Part shown: one piece after another, positions 33,555 through 42,891 of the stretch
How the letters are laid out: the number at the start of each line of letters is the position of its first letter
Position numbering within the stretch: position 1 is the first letter of the stretch
DNA from: Congregibacter variabilis
GTDB lineage: Bacteria > Pseudomonadota > Gammaproteobacteria > Pseudomonadales > Halieaceae
Reading direction: 5' to 3'
Length of the DNA: 64,000 bases
Assembly (NCBI RefSeq): GCF_045689235.1
Contig: NZ_CP136864.1
Coordinates: forward strand, 2,976,001 to 3,040,000
Made by a program: the position numbers and the translations under genes
The notes under the pieces: generated by a model
What the model saw: the letters and a program-made list of their open reading frames with translations, nothing else
Databases searched by the model: none
What the model was told of the DNA's origin: nothing

Positions 33555-35777
33555 GTGAGCTTTCTCGGCGAACTTAAGCGTCGCAATGTCTTTCGCGTAG
33601 CAGGCGTCTATGTGGTCGTCAGCTGGGTGATCGTGCAGGTGGCCGCCACGCTGGAAGAGGCCATTTCTCTGCCAGCCTGGTTTGACGCCGTGGCGGTGTC
33701 TTTTCTTGCCATCGCCTTTCCGATTGTTGTGGTCTTTGCCTGGGCTTTTGAGCTGACCCCCGAGGGTATTCAACGCACCACCGCTGTGTCTCCTGAAGAC
33801 AGTATCACCTCGCAAACCGCCTCCAAGTTAGACATGGTGTTGATTCTGGCGCTGTTGGTATTCGCCGGCGCCATGGTTCTGCCGCGTTTTCTTCCTCAGG
33901 AAACGGCGCCCAGTACAGAGTCCATGGCCAGTGATTCGTCCCGGGACGAATCCATGATCGCTGAGGCAACACCACCGGTTAAAGATGCCTCCATCGCCGT
34001 GCTGCCCTTTGCCGACCTGTCCCCCGACGGTAATCAGGAATACTTTGCAGACGGCATCTCAGAAGAACTGCTGAATGTTCTGGCACAAGTCGAGGGCATG
34101 AAGGTCGCCGGACGCACCTCATCCTTTGCTTTTAAAGGGCGTAACGAGGATCTGCGGGAGATTGGTCAGGTGCTCAATGTAGCGCATATTCTGGAAGGCT
34201 CCGTGCGCAGCCAGGGCGACAAAGTCCGCGTGACGGCGCAGCTGATTCAGGTGAGCGATGGTTTCCACTTGTGGTCGCAAACGTATGATCGCGACTTAAG
34301 CGATATTTTTGCCGTGCAGGATGATATAGCCCAGCAGATATTGGTGGCTATGACCGATGAACTAATGTCCGACGCTGCGCCGGTGATTGCCCCAGCGGCG
34401 CGTACCGATATCAGCGCCTTTAACCTGTTTTTGGAGGCCCGTGATCTCATTTTTACCCGAGATGAAAAGAGCATGCAGCGCGCGCTGGAGCTACTCAACC
34501 AGGCGATTGAAATTGACCCGACCTATGCACCAGCATACGCGTCCCGGGCCAAAGCATACACGCTGTTATCTGATCGACCTGGATCTTATGGAAGTATTCC
34601 CGCCAAACAGGCATTGGAGCAAGCCTATGCCGACGTAGATAAAGCCTTGGCTCTGGACTCAAAGCTTGCGGACGGCTATGCGGTGCAAGGTCTTATCAAT
34701 GCTGACACCGGGAGGCCGGATTTTGCCGTCTCCAGTTTGCGCCGCGCATTAGAGCTTAATCCGAATTCGCTGGATGCGCGCAATTGGTTGGGTCTGGCGC
34801 TAGCGTTCAATGGTCGCTTGCGTGATGTAGCCGACCAACTCAAGACGCTGGTGGATATCGATCCGCTGTACCGTCCGGGTGTCACAAACACGATCCTTTA
34901 CAACTATCGTATTGGTGACTTTGAGACCGCAAAGCGTGTCGGTGAACGTTACATCCGCGCCACGCCCGGCGAGGTCGAGAGTATACGGATTCGTTCAGGG
35001 CTTTTGCGTCTGGATAATCAGTTAGGTGAAAGCACTCTTCTGCAAGAGACTTTGGCCTTAGATAAATTCGACGCCCGAACCTCAAGTGAGCTGCGATTTA
35101 ACTATTACGATCTTGGGATTGGTGCCGAGTACAAGGGGCCGCATAAGGTTCAGCCGCTCTTTGAACCTTATGCCATGTTGTCTGAAGGCGATCCGGCGGG
35201 TGCGCTGGATAAGGCTCGCAAGGCTGTGGCGGATTTTCCTGAGTACTATGCAGCACACACGGTGTACATACGCGTACTGTCTCAAACGGAGTCTGATGAA
35301 GAACTCGCTGCACATTATGCGGCAGCTTTTGACGGGAGCCTGGAGACCTATGCGACCAAGCTGCGCCCCTCTGTGAGTGTTAACCCCCCACCTTACGGAC
35401 AACTTGCGGTGGCATTGCGAGCCATGGGCGATAACGCCGGCTATAACGATGCCATGCAACGTTGGCGCTTTACCATCGACATGTTTCGTGCCGGCGGCGA
35501 TGTTTCTCCGGGCCGTGATCGTGATGATGCGGCTTACTGGGCCATTGCCGGTGACGATGAAAAGAGCATCGATTTTTTGGAGTCTGCTTTTAGCAAGCGA
35601 CACCCGTTGCCGGTGTTCGAGTTTAGTCAAAGAGTCTTAAAATCTTTAGAGCTGCACCCGCGCTTTGCTGCGCTTCGTCGGGCGAACTTAGAGCGTGTGA
35701 ACGAGGAACGCGCGATTCTGGGCTACCCGCCGCTGGATGAGAGTTATTACGGGATCGACGCGGCACCGTCAGACTGA
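33555..35777 (+). CDS. TolB-N/TPR membrane protein, copy 2
   Basis: 740 residues from GTG 33555. It has the same order as the gene at 27819: SFLGELKRRNVFRVAGVYVVV, membrane helices, SIAVLPFADLSPDG, QEYFADGISEELLNVLA, GRTSSFAFKGRNEDLREIG, LEGSVRSQGDKV, then TPRs with NPNSLDARNWLGLAL. The N-terminal 300 residues are very similar between copies; the TPR part has drifted more. The pair brackets the S9 and M20 genes. The ribosome-binding site is weak (AGG 9 bases before the start). Confidence 0.82.
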   Translation: MSFLGELKRRNVFRVAGVYVVVSWVIVQVAATLEEAISLPAWFDAVAVSFLAIAFPIVVVFAWAFELTPEGIQRTTAVSPEDSITSQTASKLDMVLILALLVFAGAMVLPRFLPQETAPSTESMASDSSRDESMIAEATPPVKDASIAVLPFADLSPDGNQEYFADGISEELLNVLAQVEGMKVAGRTSSFAFKGRNEDLREIGQVLNVAHILEGSVRSQGDKVRVTAQLIQVSDGFHLWSQTYDRDLSDIFAVQDDIAQQILVAMTDELMSDAAPVIAPAARTDISAFNLFLEARDLIFTRDEKSMQRALELLNQAIEIDPTYAPAYASRAKAYTLLSDRPGSYGSIPAKQALEQAYADVDKALALDSKLADGYAVQGLINADTGRPDFAVSSLRRALELNPNSLDARNWLGLALAFNGRLRDVADQLKTLVDIDPLYRPGVTNTILYNYRIGDFETAKRVGERYIRATPGEVESIRIRSGLLRLDNQLGESTLLQETLALDKFDARTSSELRFNYYDLGIGAEYKGPHKVQPLFEPYAMLSEGDPAGALDKARKAVADFPEYYAAHTVYIRVLSQTESDEELAAHYAAAFDGSLETYATKLRPSVSVNPPPYGQLAVALRAMGDNAGYNDAMQRWRFTIDMFRAGGDVSPGRDRDDAAYWAIAGDDEKSIDFLESAFSKRHPLPVFEFSQRVLKSLELHPRFAALRRANLERVNEERAILGYPPLDESYYGIDAAPSD

Positions 35778-35860
35778 TTAGCGGTACCTCCTTTCGAAAA
35801 GTTAGCCCGCCCACGCGCAATGCGTTATGGTCTTGGGCACATTTTCGGGAGTCCTTTCGC

Positions 35861-37624
35861 ATGAATTTATCCCTAAGAACCCTGGCCTGTGGTGCATTGC
35901 TTGGCAGCATGCTGCTGGGCTGTGGCGAGGCCTCGGTAGAAGTCGCTAAACCAGTCGCCGATACCGCTGCGCCAGGCCCCAGCTTTAACATCCGCTTTGA
36001 CGAATCTTTGGCTAGCCAGGCCCAGGATGGGCGCTTGCTGCTCATGCTGTCCAATACCGATCGCGACGAACCTCGCTTTCTTGTGGACAATTCGCTGGAT
36101 ACCCAGCTGATCTACGGCCGCAATGTTGCCGATTGGTCTGCCGGCTCCAACATGCTTATCGATGCGGCGCATATTGGATTCCCCATTAACACGCTGGCCG
36201 ACCTGCCTCCCGGGCGTTACTACGTCCAGGCACTGCTCAATCGCTACAAAGACTTTCAGTTAGCCAACGGCAAAACCGTGAGTCTCTCGCCGGATCAGGG
36301 CGAGGGCCAGCGGTGGAACCGCAAGCCGGGTAACTTTTACTCAAAACCCGTGGCGTTGGATATCACCGCAAACGGCGAGTACGAGATTGTGCTGGATCAG
36401 CAGATTGCGCCCATCGAACCTGCCAAGGACACGCAGTACATTAAACACGTTCGCATGAAGAGCGAGCTGCTGTCAGAGTTTTGGGGTGAGGACGTCTACC
36501 TCGGTGCTCATGTGCTACTGCCCAAGGACTTTGACCAGCATCCCGAAGCCCGCTACCCACTGATGGTTTTTCATGGGCATTTTCCCAGTGACTTTGGCGC
36601 TTTCAGGCCCGAGCCGCCGGACCCTGATTTGGAGCCCGTGTATAGCGAGCGCTTTAGCATGGACGGCTACAACATCATTCAACAGCAGGAAGCGCACAAT
36701 AATTACCTGCGCTGGATCGCGGATGACTTTCCGCGCTTTTTGGCTATCGAGATTCAACATCCCACGCCTTACTACGATGACTCTTACGCCGTGAACTCGG
36801 CGAGTCAGGGGCCTTACGGCGATGCCATCAACTACGAGCTGATTCCCTTTATTGAGGAGCAGTTTCGCGGCCTTGGCGAGGGCTGGGCACGCTTTACCTA
36901 CGGTGGATCCACCGGAGGCTGGGAAGCCATGGCCACGCAGATGTTCTACCCCGATGAGTTTAACGGGGCGTTTGTGGCCTGCCCGGATCCCATCGATTTT
37001 CGCGCCTATCTGACGATGAACATCTACGAGGATAAAAACGCCTACTACTATCCCAGTGATTTTCAGAAGATTACTCGCCCGGGACATCGGGATTATCTGG
37101 GCAACGTGCAATCCAGCATCAAGGATCAAAATGATCTTGAGCGGGTGCTGGGCGATCGCAATCGTTCCGGCCAGCAGTTTGATATCTGGGAAGCGACCTT
37201 CTCACCCATGGATGAGGACGGTTACCCGGCTGATCTATGGGATCCCGAGACTGGCGAGATCGATCCAGAGATCGCCGCCTACTGGAAGGAGAACTTTGAC
37301 CTAAGCTACATCCTGCGGCGCGACTGGAAGACTCTGGGCCCCAAGCTGGTAGGTAAGCTGCACATCTATACCGGCGATATGGATAACTACTACCTGAACA
37401 ACGCGGTGTACCTGGTAGAAGAGTTTCTGGAGAGCACCACCGAACCTTATTACGCAGGCGAGGTGGACTACGGCGATCGTGCGGAGCATTGCTGGAATGG
37501 GGATCAGGAGAATGGCAACCATCTGTCCCGGTTGCGCTACAACTGGATGTACGTACCCAAGATTCTAAAGAGAATTGAAGAGAGTGCTCCAGAAGGTGCT
37601 GATGTGAGCAGCTGGAGGTATTAG
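35861..37624 (+). CDS. Esterase-like alpha/beta hydrolase lipoprotein
   Basis: 587 residues, GGGAG well placed before the ATG. Lipobox LLGC near residue 21. The N-terminal domain (about 40-190) is beta-rich; the hydrolase core follows with PLMVFHGHFPSDFG, a nucleophile elbow GGSTGGWEAMA, and a late EHCWNGDQENGNHLSR that may supply the histidine. It is related to the putative-esterase (EstA/Fes-like) group. It lies 27 bases before a TonB-dependent receptor gene, which suggests the two work on the same incoming compound. Confidence 0.75.
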   Translation: MNLSLRTLACGALLGSMLLGCGEASVEVAKPVADTAAPGPSFNIRFDESLASQAQDGRLLLMLSNTDRDEPRFLVDNSLDTQLIYGRNVADWSAGSNMLIDAAHIGFPINTLADLPPGRYYVQALLNRYKDFQLANGKTVSLSPDQGEGQRWNRKPGNFYSKPVALDITANGEYEIVLDQQIAPIEPAKDTQYIKHVRMKSELLSEFWGEDVYLGAHVLLPKDFDQHPEARYPLMVFHGHFPSDFGAFRPEPPDPDLEPVYSERFSMDGYNIIQQQEAHNNYLRWIADDFPRFLAIEIQHPTPYYDDSYAVNSASQGPYGDAINYELIPFIEEQFRGLGEGWARFTYGGSTGGWEAMATQMFYPDEFNGAFVACPDPIDFRAYLTMNIYEDKNAYYYPSDFQKITRPGHRDYLGNVQSSIKDQNDLERVLGDRNRSGQQFDIWEATFSPMDEDGYPADLWDPETGEIDPEIAAYWKENFDLSYILRRDWKTLGPKLVGKLHIYTGDMDNYYLNNAVYLVEEFLESTTEPYYAGEVDYGDRAEHCWNGDQENGNHLSRLRYNWMYVPKILKRIEESAPEGADVSSWRY

Positions 37625-37651
37625 AGTGGCACAGGTCGTCAGACCCAAACC

Positions 37652-39727
37652 ATGAAGCTACCGAGGCTCGAGCGCGTGGGGCAGTTGTGCGTCGCGCTCT
37701 GTTTGTGTTGTGTGATGCCATCGGCCGTGCTCGGGCAGTCGGAGCAGAGCTGCATCGATGGCGCTTGCACACTTAGCTATCCCGCAGAGTTTTTTACGCG
37801 CTATGCGCCGGTGACGGCCCTGGATATGGTGAACAATCTGCCAGGCTTTGCCTTAGATGATGGCGACAATGATACCCGGGGTTTTGGCGGTGCCGCGGGT
37901 AATATCGTGGTGAATGGTGCCCGCGTGTCGGCCAAGAGTGACACCCCCTCAGATATTCTGGGGCGGATTCCTGCAACGGATGTAGAGCGTATCGATGTCA
38001 TTCGCGGCCAGGTAGCGGGTTTTGATCTTCGAGGTCAGAACGTGATCGCTAACATTATTCGCAGCGGCAATTCGGCTTCTGGCGCCTGGAGTACCGGTGC
38101 ACGTACGTATCAGCCGGATGAGAATTTGTATCCCTTTGGTGAGCTCAGCTACAGCACTGACGTAGGCGCCAGCCAGGTAACCGTGGGGCTGCAGGGACGT
38201 CAGTTTCAAAGTCTTGTGGCGCGTCGGGAGCGGGTGTTGGGTCCCGATACGCTGCCATTGGAGCAGCGCTTTGAATTGTCAGACGAGGATGGTGAGGACT
38301 ACAGCGCCACCGTCAACGCCAGTACCTTGCGTGGGGGCACGCGCTATTCCATCAATCTGGGCAAGAGCTACTTTATCTCCGAGGGTGGCGAGACCTCGCG
38401 CCGCTACCCGACGGATGCGCAGTCGCCCTTTGTTTTGTTTCAGGGCGACAGCGATAGATTTATTCGCGATGAATTTGGTTTTGATGTAGAGCAGGCGTTG
38501 TTTGATGGCTGGAGGGGTAAAGTCATTGCGCTCTACCGTGACGAGGACATTACGCGCATGGGTTCCCTGGTGCGAGGGCCCATCGATGAACCGGGTATCA
38601 CCGAGGTGGTGACCCGGGCTAAAAGTTTCGGAGAAGAACTCATCGGTCGTGTGGAACTGGATTACACGGGAATGCTGGGGCACGCGGTAGAGATCAACTT
38701 TGAAGCCTCCAATAACAGTCTCGAGAGCGACTTTGGATTTAGTGCGCTGGAAAATGGCGGTCTCGTTCCCCAGCCGGTGCCCGGTGCAAACACCACGGTA
38801 GAAGAGGAGCGCTACGACCTGCTCGTCTCGGATTCCTTTCAACTGGGTGTGCTGTCCATTGATGCGAGTCTTAGTGCCGAGAGCTCAACCATTACGCAGG
38901 TGGGTGGGTTCAGTGAGGATCGGTCGTTCTTTTTTTGGAAGCCCAGTCTGAACCTTAGCTATTCGCCTGACAGTAAGTCGCAGTGGCGCTTTCGGGCTCT
39001 GCGCGAAGTGGGCCAGTTGGATTTTGAGGACTTTGTCAGCGGCGCGGACCTCGGTGATGGTGAGTTGGCGCTGGGCAACCCGAACCTCTCTCCCGAGACC
39101 ACGATGACTCTGGATATGAGTTACGAAATTCGCGGCGAGGACTTTGGTATCGGTACCGTCACTCTGTTTCATGACTGGATCGATGATGTAAATGACCTGC
39201 TGCCCTTGTCGGGCGTGTTAGAAGTACCGGGCAATATTGGCTCGGCTACCCGCGCGGGAATTTCCGGCGAGCTCACACTGCCCTTAGACGGCATTGGCCT
39301 TTCTAATGGACGTATGGATGCTGCGGCCGAGTGGCAGACCTCTCGCGTTGACGATCCGCTCACCGGTGCGATTCGCGCTCTGTCAGAGGAGCGGCAGTGG
39401 ACAGCTCGGATGTCTATCCGTCAGGATTTGCAGGCCCAGCGTCTGGCCTGGGGCGTGACCATGTTTGCCCGGGATGTGTTTCCGCTTTATGGGCTCGATG
39501 AGGTTGATATTCAGGGTCAGCGTGCAGACATGGACATCTTTATCGAAACGCGGGCCATTGCGGGGCTGCGGATAAGGCTGTCGGTAGAGGATGTCTTTCG
39601 AGACGGTGAGAGTCGTGATCGCCGCGTTTTTTCGGGTGATCGCAGTGTGTCTCCCGTTGCGTTCAGAGAAGTACGGGAGCAAAGCCAGGCGCGAATTATT
39701 TCTCTGCAGGTCAGCGGAGATTTTTGA
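37652..39727 (+). CDS. TonB-dependent receptor
   Basis: 691 residues with a signal peptide (LCLCCVMPSAVLGQS). The plug domain shows VTALDMVNNLPGFALDD, NIVVNGARVSAK, DILGRIPATDVERIDVIRG and NVIANII. The barrel part has alternating strands and ends ISLQVSGDF with the C-terminal aromatic. The first plug segment is short compared with most receptors, and no clear TonB box is seen, so it may be a related transport protein. Cargo unknown. Confidence 0.83.
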   Translation: MKLPRLERVGQLCVALCLCCVMPSAVLGQSEQSCIDGACTLSYPAEFFTRYAPVTALDMVNNLPGFALDDGDNDTRGFGGAAGNIVVNGARVSAKSDTPSDILGRIPATDVERIDVIRGQVAGFDLRGQNVIANIIRSGNSASGAWSTGARTYQPDENLYPFGELSYSTDVGASQVTVGLQGRQFQSLVARRERVLGPDTLPLEQRFELSDEDGEDYSATVNASTLRGGTRYSINLGKSYFISEGGETSRRYPTDAQSPFVLFQGDSDRFIRDEFGFDVEQALFDGWRGKVIALYRDEDITRMGSLVRGPIDEPGITEVVTRAKSFGEELIGRVELDYTGMLGHAVEINFEASNNSLESDFGFSALENGGLVPQPVPGANTTVEEERYDLLVSDSFQLGVLSIDASLSAESSTITQVGGFSEDRSFFFWKPSLNLSYSPDSKSQWRFRALREVGQLDFEDFVSGADLGDGELALGNPNLSPETTMTLDMSYEIRGEDFGIGTVTLFHDWIDDVNDLLPLSGVLEVPGNIGSATRAGISGELTLPLDGIGLSNGRMDAAAEWQTSRVDDPLTGAIRALSEERQWTARMSIRQDLQAQRLAWGVTMFARDVFPLYGLDEVDIQGQRADMDIFIETRAIAGLRIRLSVEDVFRDGESRDRRVFSGDRSVSPVAFREVREQSQARIISLQVSGDF

Positions 39728-39789
39728 CATACCGCTGTGGCTTGTTGGCGTCAGCGACTGTGATTTTGAGTACCTAAAAGAGAGTGACG

Positions 39790-40320
39790 ATGATGAAACG
39801 ATGCTTATTAGCAGCAGCTTTTATAGCTCTGGTCGCCGCGCACGGCGCTATGGCTGGCCCGGAGGACTTTCATCCCGACGGCCTGATCAAGGGTTATGGC
39901 AAGTTCGCGGATGTGCCGGCGGCCAAGCCGCTTCCGGCTGATACCCGCTTTAAGGTTGCCATGGATGTGGTTGACGGCGGTGTCACCGGTGAGGTCAACA
40001 GTATATTTGCTATCGCGGCAGGGTTTATTAACCTTCAACATGCCAACGGTATACCCCCGGAGCAGGTCGATATTGCTTTGGTGGTTCACGGCCCGGCGCA
40101 CCGTGATCTGCTGAACGACAAAGCCTATGGTGGTGACAATCCTAACGCTGAGTTGCTGGAGATACTTCAGGCGTACAACGTAAAGGTGCTCTACTGCGGT
40201 CAGAACGCAGTCAAGAACGATGTCGCGGCGAAGGATCTCCTCCCCGGCGTCGAGATGACGCATTCGGCCACAACCACGCACGTGCTTTTGCAACAGCAAG
40301 GGTATTCCCTGCGCCCGTAG
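39790..40320 (+). CDS. Exported DsrE-like protein
   Basis: 176 residues from ATG 39790, AGAG upstream. Signal peptide (CLLAAAFIALVAAHGAMA). The domain reads VAMDVVDGGVTGEVNSIF, IALVVHGPAHRDLL, VKVLYCGQNAVKNDV and DLLPGVEMTHSATTTHVLL, matching the DsrE/DsrF-like fold with its cysteine after a strand (YCGQN). DsrE proteins relay sulfur; exported single-domain forms have no settled role. Confidence 0.82.
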   Translation: MMKRCLLAAAFIALVAAHGAMAGPEDFHPDGLIKGYGKFADVPAAKPLPADTRFKVAMDVVDGGVTGEVNSIFAIAAGFINLQHANGIPPEQVDIALVVHGPAHRDLLNDKAYGGDNPNAELLEILQAYNVKVLYCGQNAVKNDVAAKDLLPGVEMTHSATTTHVLLQQQGYSLRP

Positions 40321-40356
40321 CCCGAGTTTTGAGTCACTGATGAGAGGTAGTGCTCG

Positions 40357-41232
40357 ATGATATCGCCAGACGAATGGTTAGCCCGGGGTCAGCAGCGTGA
40401 GCTGCTGGGTCACAATATTTTTTATATCGACGAAGCGGCAAAAGATGAGGCTCGGGGAACGATTCTGTTGATCCACGGATTCCCCACGTCCAGTTGGGAC
40501 TGGTGGAAGATCTGGCCGCAGCTCAACAGGCACTACCGCCTTGTAGCCATGGATCTGCTGGGTTTTGGTTTTAGCGCAAAGCCTTCTCCGCACGATTACC
40601 GAATTATGGAGCAGGCCGACCTGTGTGAGGCGTTAGCCGACAGTCTTGCTCTGGGTGAGTTTCACGTGCTGGCTCATGACTACGGTGACACGGTGGCTCA
40701 GGAGATGCTTGCCAGACAAAATGAAGAGTTGGGCGTTGGAAAGTGGCTCTCCTGTTTGTTTCTTAATGGTGGTTTGTTTCCCGAAACACATCGTGCAGTG
40801 CTTGCACAGCGTTTACTGAAAAGCCCCATTGGTTTTCTATTTCGTCATGCGTTGACCAAGCAGAGTCTGAACAAGTCCTTTGATCACATTTTTGGTGAAA
40901 CCAAGGCGAGCCCCGAAGAGCTGGATGTGTTTTTTGAGCTTTTTGATCGCGATGGTGGACGGCGCAATGTGCATCGCCTGATTCACTACATGAGTGATCG
41001 CATTGAACATCGGGATCGCTGGGTAGGTGCTCTTAAAAGTGCCCGCTGCCCCATCGGCCTGATCAATGGCAGTCTGGACCCCGTATCCGGAAACCACATG
41101 GTGCAACGGTTCGAAGAAGTCGTCGGCTCCGGACACTTTATCCACCGGCTACCCACGGTGGGGCATTATCCGCAGGTGGAGGCTCCACAACCGGTGGTGG
41201 CAGCCTATGAGCAGTTTCTCGAAACCTTGTAG
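40357..41232 (+). CDS. Alpha/beta hydrolase with aspartate nucleophile
   Basis: 291 residues. LIHGFPTSSWDWWKIW (oxyanion), nucleophile elbow AHDYGDTVAQE, and the acid/base NGSLDPVSG and TVGHYPQVE. The aspartate in place of serine is typical of epoxide hydrolases, haloalkane dehalogenases and MEST-like proteins, which all open an ester intermediate. The GDTVAQEML wording fits the MEST/PEG1 group best. Substrate not predictable. It is co-directional with the DsrE gene 36 bases upstream. Confidence 0.85.
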   Translation: MISPDEWLARGQQRELLGHNIFYIDEAAKDEARGTILLIHGFPTSSWDWWKIWPQLNRHYRLVAMDLLGFGFSAKPSPHDYRIMEQADLCEALADSLALGEFHVLAHDYGDTVAQEMLARQNEELGVGKWLSCLFLNGGLFPETHRAVLAQRLLKSPIGFLFRHALTKQSLNKSFDHIFGETKASPEELDVFFELFDRDGGRRNVHRLIHYMSDRIEHRDRWVGALKSARCPIGLINGSLDPVSGNHMVQRFEEVVGSGHFIHRLPTVGHYPQVEAPQPVVAAYEQFLETL

Positions 41233-41253
41233 CGCCCGGCACTCAAGGTTTTT

Positions 41254-42768
41254 TTAGTCGTCGCGGCGCGGCTCTCCGTCAGACTGCGCATCGTCGTCAT
41301 CTGCACGGTCCTCAGCATCGCTGGGTGTATTACCCTCCGCTACGTCCTCTTCACTATGTGAGAGTCGTGCGGCGGAGGCGGCAGTTTCCAGCCGCGCAGC
41401 TTCGCCGGGGATTTGTTCCAATGCCTGCGCCGCATCCTGCGGATACATGTGCACACCGGTGAGGGTCACATAAGCCGGACTTGCGCTTCTGGGATGTAGG
41501 TAGCTGTAAAGCCAGGCACCAAAGATTCCCGCCCCTATGGCAGCCAGCAGAGTCCCGCCTAACAACATCAAGTACGGCGGTCCAATGCGCGGAGCCTCGG
41601 GAGCGGGCCAGTCTATAACCGACACCTGAGGGTACTTATCGACTTGTCGAACCTGAATTTGTACCTGGCGCGCCTGAGTCTCGCGATTGAGCTCCTCAAG
41701 CCGTGCTAAATCCTCGGCGAGCGCCTGGTGGGTGGCATAGATGGTATTAAAGTCGGCAACAGCTTTTTTGTGTTCATCGAGTCTTCGGTTGAGGTTGGCG
41801 ACCGACTCTCTTGCCGCTGCGTACTCCCGCTCGGCGTTATTCAGTTCTGCCTGAGTGCCCCGGGCATAAGCCTGCCCCAGTTCCAATTCGAGTTTCTCGA
41901 CCTGTTCGGGTATCTCGCGTAGTCGCGGATCTTTGCGAATGTAGTCGTCGGTATAACGGGCACGCAGCTCTCCGAGGCGGGATTTTAGTTCGGCTAATTG
42001 CTGCGACATTGCCGCCACATCGCTGCGCTCGCTTTGTGGAACCACTTGCTCACCGGCCGAGAGAGAGGCTCGCAGCGTGTCTAAGTAGGACTTGCTTCGC
42101 ACCTCTTCTTCGACGGCGTTGTTAAGAGATGTGTTTAAGCCATCGAGCTGTGCAAGAACAGCATTTTCCTGCCGCTCCATAGAAATGATTTCGTTGTCTG
42201 CGCGAAACTGCTCCAGTGCGAGCCGGGCGGATGCCAGTTTGTCTGCCAGACCGTCCAGTTCATCCTGAACTTCGGTGAGTGTCTGAGACTTGCGATTTTC
42301 TATGTCTCGGGTGCGAACACTGGTGTAGACATCGATCCAGGTTTCGACCAACGGCGGCAGCAATTCGCGCTCCGCGCCGGTGGCAGTGAGTTCCAGAAGG
42401 TTGGTTTCGGGTACGGGCACCACATCCAGAATTCGGCGTAGTTCCAAAGGATCCAGATCGCTTGCGTAATCCTGCTTGAGGCGCGCGACAAGATCTCGGG
42501 TGATTTCGCTGCCCGTGAGGGTTCTGCGTTGTATGGTCACACCCTGAACATCAGCGTCGAGCATTTGCTCATCGATGGCTGTGGGAGCGCTCATGAGAAC
42601 CGTTGCGCTACTTTGATAAACCGCAGGTTGAAACGCGGTGTACAGGAGCCCAATGACGAGCACCGTCAGGGCACTGAGCGTGAAAATCCGTCGACGAGCG
42701 CGGCCATGTGCCTTGTCATCGTCCTCTGCGCTGAGCGTGGGTTGCGCCGCGTTTACACCGAAAGCCAT
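41254..42768 (-). CDS. Wzz-type polysaccharide chain-length / coiled-coil membrane protein
   Basis: 504 residues from ATG 42768, with AGG about 8 bases upstream; an in-frame TTG lies at 42783. Helix 1 near residues 29-48 (IFTLSALTVLVIGLLYTAF), a large periplasmic part with long coiled coil (about 190-380), helix 2 (GPPYLMLLGGTLLAAIGAGIFGAWLYSY), and an acidic cytoplasmic tail. This is the two-helix bracket of polysaccharide co-polymerases (Wzz/ExoP). No tyrosine-kinase domain is attached. Other polysaccharide genes are absent nearby. Confidence 0.8.
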   Translation of the reverse strand: MAFGVNAAQPTLSAEDDDKAHGRARRRIFTLSALTVLVIGLLYTAFQPAVYQSSATVLMSAPTAIDEQMLDADVQGVTIQRRTLTGSEITRDLVARLKQDYASDLDPLELRRILDVVPVPETNLLELTATGAERELLPPLVETWIDVYTSVRTRDIENRKSQTLTEVQDELDGLADKLASARLALEQFRADNEIISMERQENAVLAQLDGLNTSLNNAVEEEVRSKSYLDTLRASLSAGEQVVPQSERSDVAAMSQQLAELKSRLGELRARYTDDYIRKDPRLREIPEQVEKLELELGQAYARGTQAELNNAEREYAAARESVANLNRRLDEHKKAVADFNTIYATHQALAEDLARLEELNRETQARQVQIQVRQVDKYPQVSVIDWPAPEAPRIGPPYLMLLGGTLLAAIGAGIFGAWLYSYLHPRSASPAYVTLTGVHMYPQDAAQALEQIPGEAARLETAASAARLSHSEEDVAEGNTPSDAEDRADDDDAQSDGEPRRDD

Positions 42769-42891
42769 CTTTAGAGCCTGCAAAATCGATCAATAAGCTA
42801 GTGTAGGCCAAGGCAACCCTTGCGGATAGCGCAGCCGTTTATAATGCTTACATCTTTGAACTACGTCTCTTTGTCGGAACTGTTTGTCCTT

